DNA from: Oscillospiraceae bacterium
GTDB lineage: Bacteria; Bacillota; Clostridia; Oscillospirales; Acutalibacteraceae
DNA length: 37,063 nucleotides
NCBI GenBank assembly: GCA_902790325.1
Contig: CADARP010000026.1
Span: forward strand, 1-37,063
Direction: 5' to 3'
Shown here: piece by piece, positions 34,757-37,063 of the stretch
Layout of the letters: the number at the start of each line of letters is the position of its first letter
How positions within the stretch are numbered: position 1 is the stretch's first letter
Translations under genes and position numbers: made by a program
The notes under the pieces: model-generated
Database searches by the model: none
Told to the model about the DNA's origin: nothing
The model's input: only the letters and a program-made list of their open reading frames with translations

Positions 34757-36676
34757 TTATTCGCTGTATGTCACATCGTCCTTATACGAAGCCCAGCCCA
34801 TACGGCCGTACCAGATCACATGCTTGCCGAAAGACGGCCAGTCGGTTTTCGGATCGGAATCCCGCATGACAAGCGTATGCGCTTTCGGCACAAGCGGATG
34901 CAGTATGTTCAGATACGCGTCGGACAGATAGCCGTGCACATCGTACCGCAATGCCGCGGTGCTCGTCTCGGAAAGCGGCGTGCGCATAATGCTCTTCTGG
35001 TAGCGCAGCAGATCCGCAAAAACGTCGTCGGGGATCCCGAACCGGCGCAGATACGGCAGCATTTCATCATAGAAATCGTCCATGCGGTACAGCGCGTTCA
35101 GAACAAAAAACTCGTGGTCGTCCCAGATGATGTCGCCGCACGGCTCGAACTGCAGCTTGCGGTTGTCGGTCCCGAGCGAAAGCTCTGCGGCGCGCTCTTT
35201 GATCTCGCGGTACAGACCCGCGGTGAACAGGGAGGGATTCTCCTCGTAATAGTTCAGAATGCCGTCGTAAAACCGATCGTACGGCACGTCCATTTCGTTA
35301 TGCAGGTAAATGGCGAACGCACGCAGCAGACCGTTGCCGTGCAGCGCCTTTGCCATATAAAAGAAGGCGTGCGAGCGCACCCACATCTCGCGCGGCATGG
35401 TGTTGGTCTGCACAACAATGTCATTGTATTCCGGAATGGAGAACGCCTCGTTCTGGAAATGCGGACGGATGATCTCGGAGCGGACGGTCTTGATGCCGAA
35501 CTTTTCCATGTATTCCTTCTGTCCCATAACGGAATTCGGCAGAAGGATGCAGCCGTAGACCTCGAACACGAAGTGCTGTCCGATATCGAACAGCGTGGCG
35601 ATCCCCTTCGCAAAGCTCTCGTACGTCTCGCCCGGCAGACCGAGGATCAGCTCGGAATACGTCCGCATGTTTTCTTTTTTGTATTTGACCAGCAAATTCT
35701 TGTAGAATTCCAGATCGCTGTTGGTGCGGCCGATGTTTTTGAGCACCTGCGGCGAAAGGCTCTGGAACGAAAGCGTCGCGCCGATGCGGTCAAACTCGCA
35801 TTCCTTGAACTTCTTTACGATCGCAAAAACGTTCTCGTAGTTGTTCTTCGCGTAGTTCATGCGCATGCGCTCCGGATAGCCGGTGGTCTCCTTGGCTTTT
35901 ACCAGCACGTCGGCGATCTCCAGATCCCGGCTGAACATACCGAAATTGGCGTCGGCGCCCCAAACGAACGCGACCTTATGCGCGCTCATCCAGCGGATCT
36001 CGGCCTTGATGCGCTCCAGCGGGAACATCCGGACGCGGGATCTCAACATGCCCCAGTCGCAGTATGCGCACTGGTTCGGACAGCCGCGGCTGGTCTCTAA
36101 GATCACGTTGAAGGTGATTTCGGGGTGCGCCTCGACGATGGGATCAAACCACCCTTCCAGATAAGGCGACGGATAGTCCAGCGTCATCTGGCACCTGGTC
36201 TCGGTACGCACAAAGCCGTCGGCGCCGCGGTACGAGATATTCGGCACGTCAACGAGATCCGCGCCCACAGCCAGCGCTTCAAAAAGCTTCTTTACGGTAT
36301 CCTCCCCTTCGCCGTGGCAGAGGATGTCGATATAGGGATATTTCTCGAGGAAGGAGAAATCGTTCGGCACGTTATGCCCGCCGAACACGGTAATGCAGTC
36401 GGGATATTTTTCTTTTACGGCGGCGGCAAGCGTTTTGTTGTATTCCGTATTCCAGCAGTAATTGCTGAACGCGACGACGGCGGGAGCATCCATCCGGGCG
36501 ACCACGCCCGCGATATCCTCCCGCAGAAAGATAAACTCTTTAAAGAGAAAATTCGATTTTACGATGTCGCTTGTCCAGGCGTTGGCGGCAAGGATGCCCG
36601 CCGTATAGGGCAGGTAGGCATTCTGCGCGCCAAGGGATGCGGATACATCCACCTGAACAAAATAAACGTTTCTCAT
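34757..36676 (-). CDS. B12-binding-type radical SAM protein, long C-terminal extension
   Basis: A 639-residue paralogue of the gene at 32830 and the first gene of the six-gene minus-strand operon. Landmarks: MRNVYFVQVDVSAS, YCWNTEYNKT, TVFGGHNVPND and HGEGED in the cobalamin-binding part; CPNQCAYC (C199, C203, C206); WGADANFGMF, SFQSLSPQVLKNIGR, SELILGLPGETYESF; then the C-terminal region with MPREMWVRSHAFFYMAK and a final HVIWYGRMGW. The start at 36676 rests on GGAGGA 6 nt upstream and on alignment with the paralogue; the longer in-frame extension encodes low-complexity Arg/Ala-rich sequence and overlaps the probable leader. The conserved WN.EYNKT in the B12 domain marks this pair as one subfamily. 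The substrate is unknown. Confidence 0.88.
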   Translation of the reverse strand: MRNVYFVQVDVSASLGAQNAYLPYTAGILAANAWTSDIVKSNFLFKEFIFLREDIAGVVARMDAPAVVAFSNYCWNTEYNKTLAAAVKEKYPDCITVFGGHNVPNDFSFLEKYPYIDILCHGEGEDTVKKLFEALAVGADLVDVPNISYRGADGFVRTETRCQMTLDYPSPYLEGWFDPIVEAHPEITFNVILETSRGCPNQCAYCDWGMLRSRVRMFPLERIKAEIRWMSAHKVAFVWGADANFGMFSRDLEIADVLVKAKETTGYPERMRMNYAKNNYENVFAIVKKFKECEFDRIGATLSFQSLSPQVLKNIGRTNSDLEFYKNLLVKYKKENMRTYSELILGLPGETYESFAKGIATLFDIGQHFVFEVYGCILLPNSVMGQKEYMEKFGIKTVRSEIIRPHFQNEAFSIPEYNDIVVQTNTMPREMWVRSHAFFYMAKALHGNGLLRAFAIYLHNEMDVPYDRFYDGILNYYEENPSLFTAGLYREIKERAAELSLGTDNRKLQFEPCGDIIWDDHEFFVLNALYRMDDFYDEMLPYLRRFGIPDDVFADLLRYQKSIMRTPLSETSTAALRYDVHGYLSDAYLNILHPLVPKAHTLVMRDSDPKTDWPSFGKHVIWYGRMGWASYKDDVTYSE

Positions 36677-36885
36677 ACTGTTCCTCCAATCGGCGTCGGC
36701 AGAATCCGCCGATCCGATCGCAAATGATCTGCGTGGTGACATGCGCCTGCGCGCCATTGCAGCGGCAGCGGCACAGTGCTTGTATCGCGCGGCAGCGGCG
36801 GAATTTGTCCTTCGATCCTGTGCGGAAATCCCGTCTCTGCCCGGGGACAAACTGCCCCGGCGATAACAACTTATAACACCTTTAT
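36677..36885 (-). promoter_or_regulatory. Long structured 5' leader of the radical SAM operon
   Basis: About 210 nt separate the probable start of transcription from the ATG. On the RNA strand two mutually exclusive stems can form: CCGGGG/CCCCGG early in the leader, and TTTGTCC/GGACAAA, whose 5' arm overlaps the first. A further hairpin (ATCGGCG/CGCCGAT) ends directly before GGAGGA. The known cobalamin and SAM riboswitch consensus motifs were not recognised. No separate gene was found here. Confidence 0.4.
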
Positions 36886-36890
36886 CATAC

Positions 36891-36919
36891 AGTATAACAC
36901 AAACAAAAATCAAATGAAA
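36891..36919 (-). promoter_or_regulatory. Probable promoter of the radical SAM operon
   Basis: On the minus strand TTTCAT and TATACT are 17 nt apart. The arrangement TTTCATTTG-x-TT...TGTG-x-TATACT is nearly the same as in the promoter at 21668-21696 of the GT-C gene. Confidence 0.6.
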
Positions 36920-36955
36920 TAGAAATATAAAGATTTTCCGAAAAAACTTGCTCCA

Positions 36956-36984
36956 AAAATAAAGCAAAAATGTAGGTTTGTCAA
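36956..36984 (-). promoter_or_regulatory. Possible second, upstream promoter
   Basis: On the minus strand a perfect TTGACA is followed after 17 nt by TATTTT, a weak -10 box. If used, the leader of the radical SAM operon would be about 270 nt long. The AT-rich surroundings make chance matches likely. Confidence 0.35.
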
Positions 36985-37005
36985 TGATATGTTACAAAAA
37001 GGAGA

Positions 37006-37063
37006 TTAAAAAAGTTCGCCGTTGCGAATAAAGGCGTTTACGAAATCGATAGGAGCTTTCCAG
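37006..37063 (-). CDS. C-terminal end of a gene running off the window (tentative)
   Basis: The minus strand is open from the window edge to a TAA at 37006-37008, and the last 18 codons read WKAPIDFVNAFIRNGELF, which looks like genuine protein sequence. The rest of the gene lies outside the window, so no function can be given. Only a short AT-rich segment and the radical SAM operon promoters follow it, without a visible terminator, so read-through is possible. Confidence 0.35.
   Translation of the reverse strand, partial: WKAPIDFVNAFIRNGELF

Noticed and set aside
36700-36885. Cobalamin riboswitch in the radical SAM leader
   Set aside because: The B12-box and the conserved GCCACTG-type core were not recognised; only generic alternative hairpins are visible.

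Overview
The window looks like chromosomal DNA of a fairly GC-rich, anaerobic, Gram-positive member of the Clostridia, Oscillospiraceae/Ruminococcaceae-like. The basis is strong AGGAGG-type ribosome binding sites with frequent GTG and TTG starts, two class B-like sortases, a SpoIID/LytB-type protein, a nifS-thiI pair, many oxygen-sensitive radical SAM and ferredoxin-type proteins, and cell-surface proteins with Cys-x2-Cys repeats. The taxonomic call is inference; there is no rRNA gene in the window.

Left part (1-12.6 kb, all minus strand). A single-chain ABC transporter (ATPase plus FtsX-type permease) has its own promoter. Upstream of it lies an operon read right to left from a clear promoter at 12596-12624: cysteine desulfurase, ThiI, CinA, two class B-like sortases, and a SpoIID/LytB-like protein. 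The first two act together in tRNA 4-thiouridine formation. The SpoIID-like protein is the strangest of the set: its cytoplasmic half looks like a decayed CinA, and its extracytoplasmic SpoIID domain is circularly permuted.

Middle part (12.9-21.8 kb). A large secreted protein (carbohydrate-binding-like domain, two DUF6273-like domains, Cys-rich 108-residue repeats, C-terminal hydrophobic tail) is preceded by a leader with a small ORF and an intrinsic terminator. It is broken by an exact 25-bp deletion in its first repeat. Then come guaB (minus), a tRNA-Arg(ACG) gene (plus) with its own promoter and terminator, and a polytopic GT-C-type membrane glycosyltransferase (minus).

Right part (21.8-37 kb), the most interesting region. 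A plus-strand operon (two membrane-anchored DUF6273-like proteins, a DUF362/2x[4Fe-4S] protein, a B12-type radical SAM protein) converges on a minus-strand operon of five B12-type radical SAM proteins and one family-2-like glycosyltransferase. The two share a bidirectional terminator. The six radical SAM proteins form three architectural pairs (490/488, 606/613 and 640/639 residues); the last two pairs are clear full-length paralogues. Tight overlaps (ATGA, 3-4 nt gaps) argue for coordinated production. The minus operon has a leader of about 210 nt and a promoter resembling that of the membrane glycosyltransferase gene. This suggests one cell-envelope- or lipid-associated biosynthetic system, whose product cannot be named from sequence. 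No precursor peptide, polyketide or non-ribosomal peptide gene was seen nearby.
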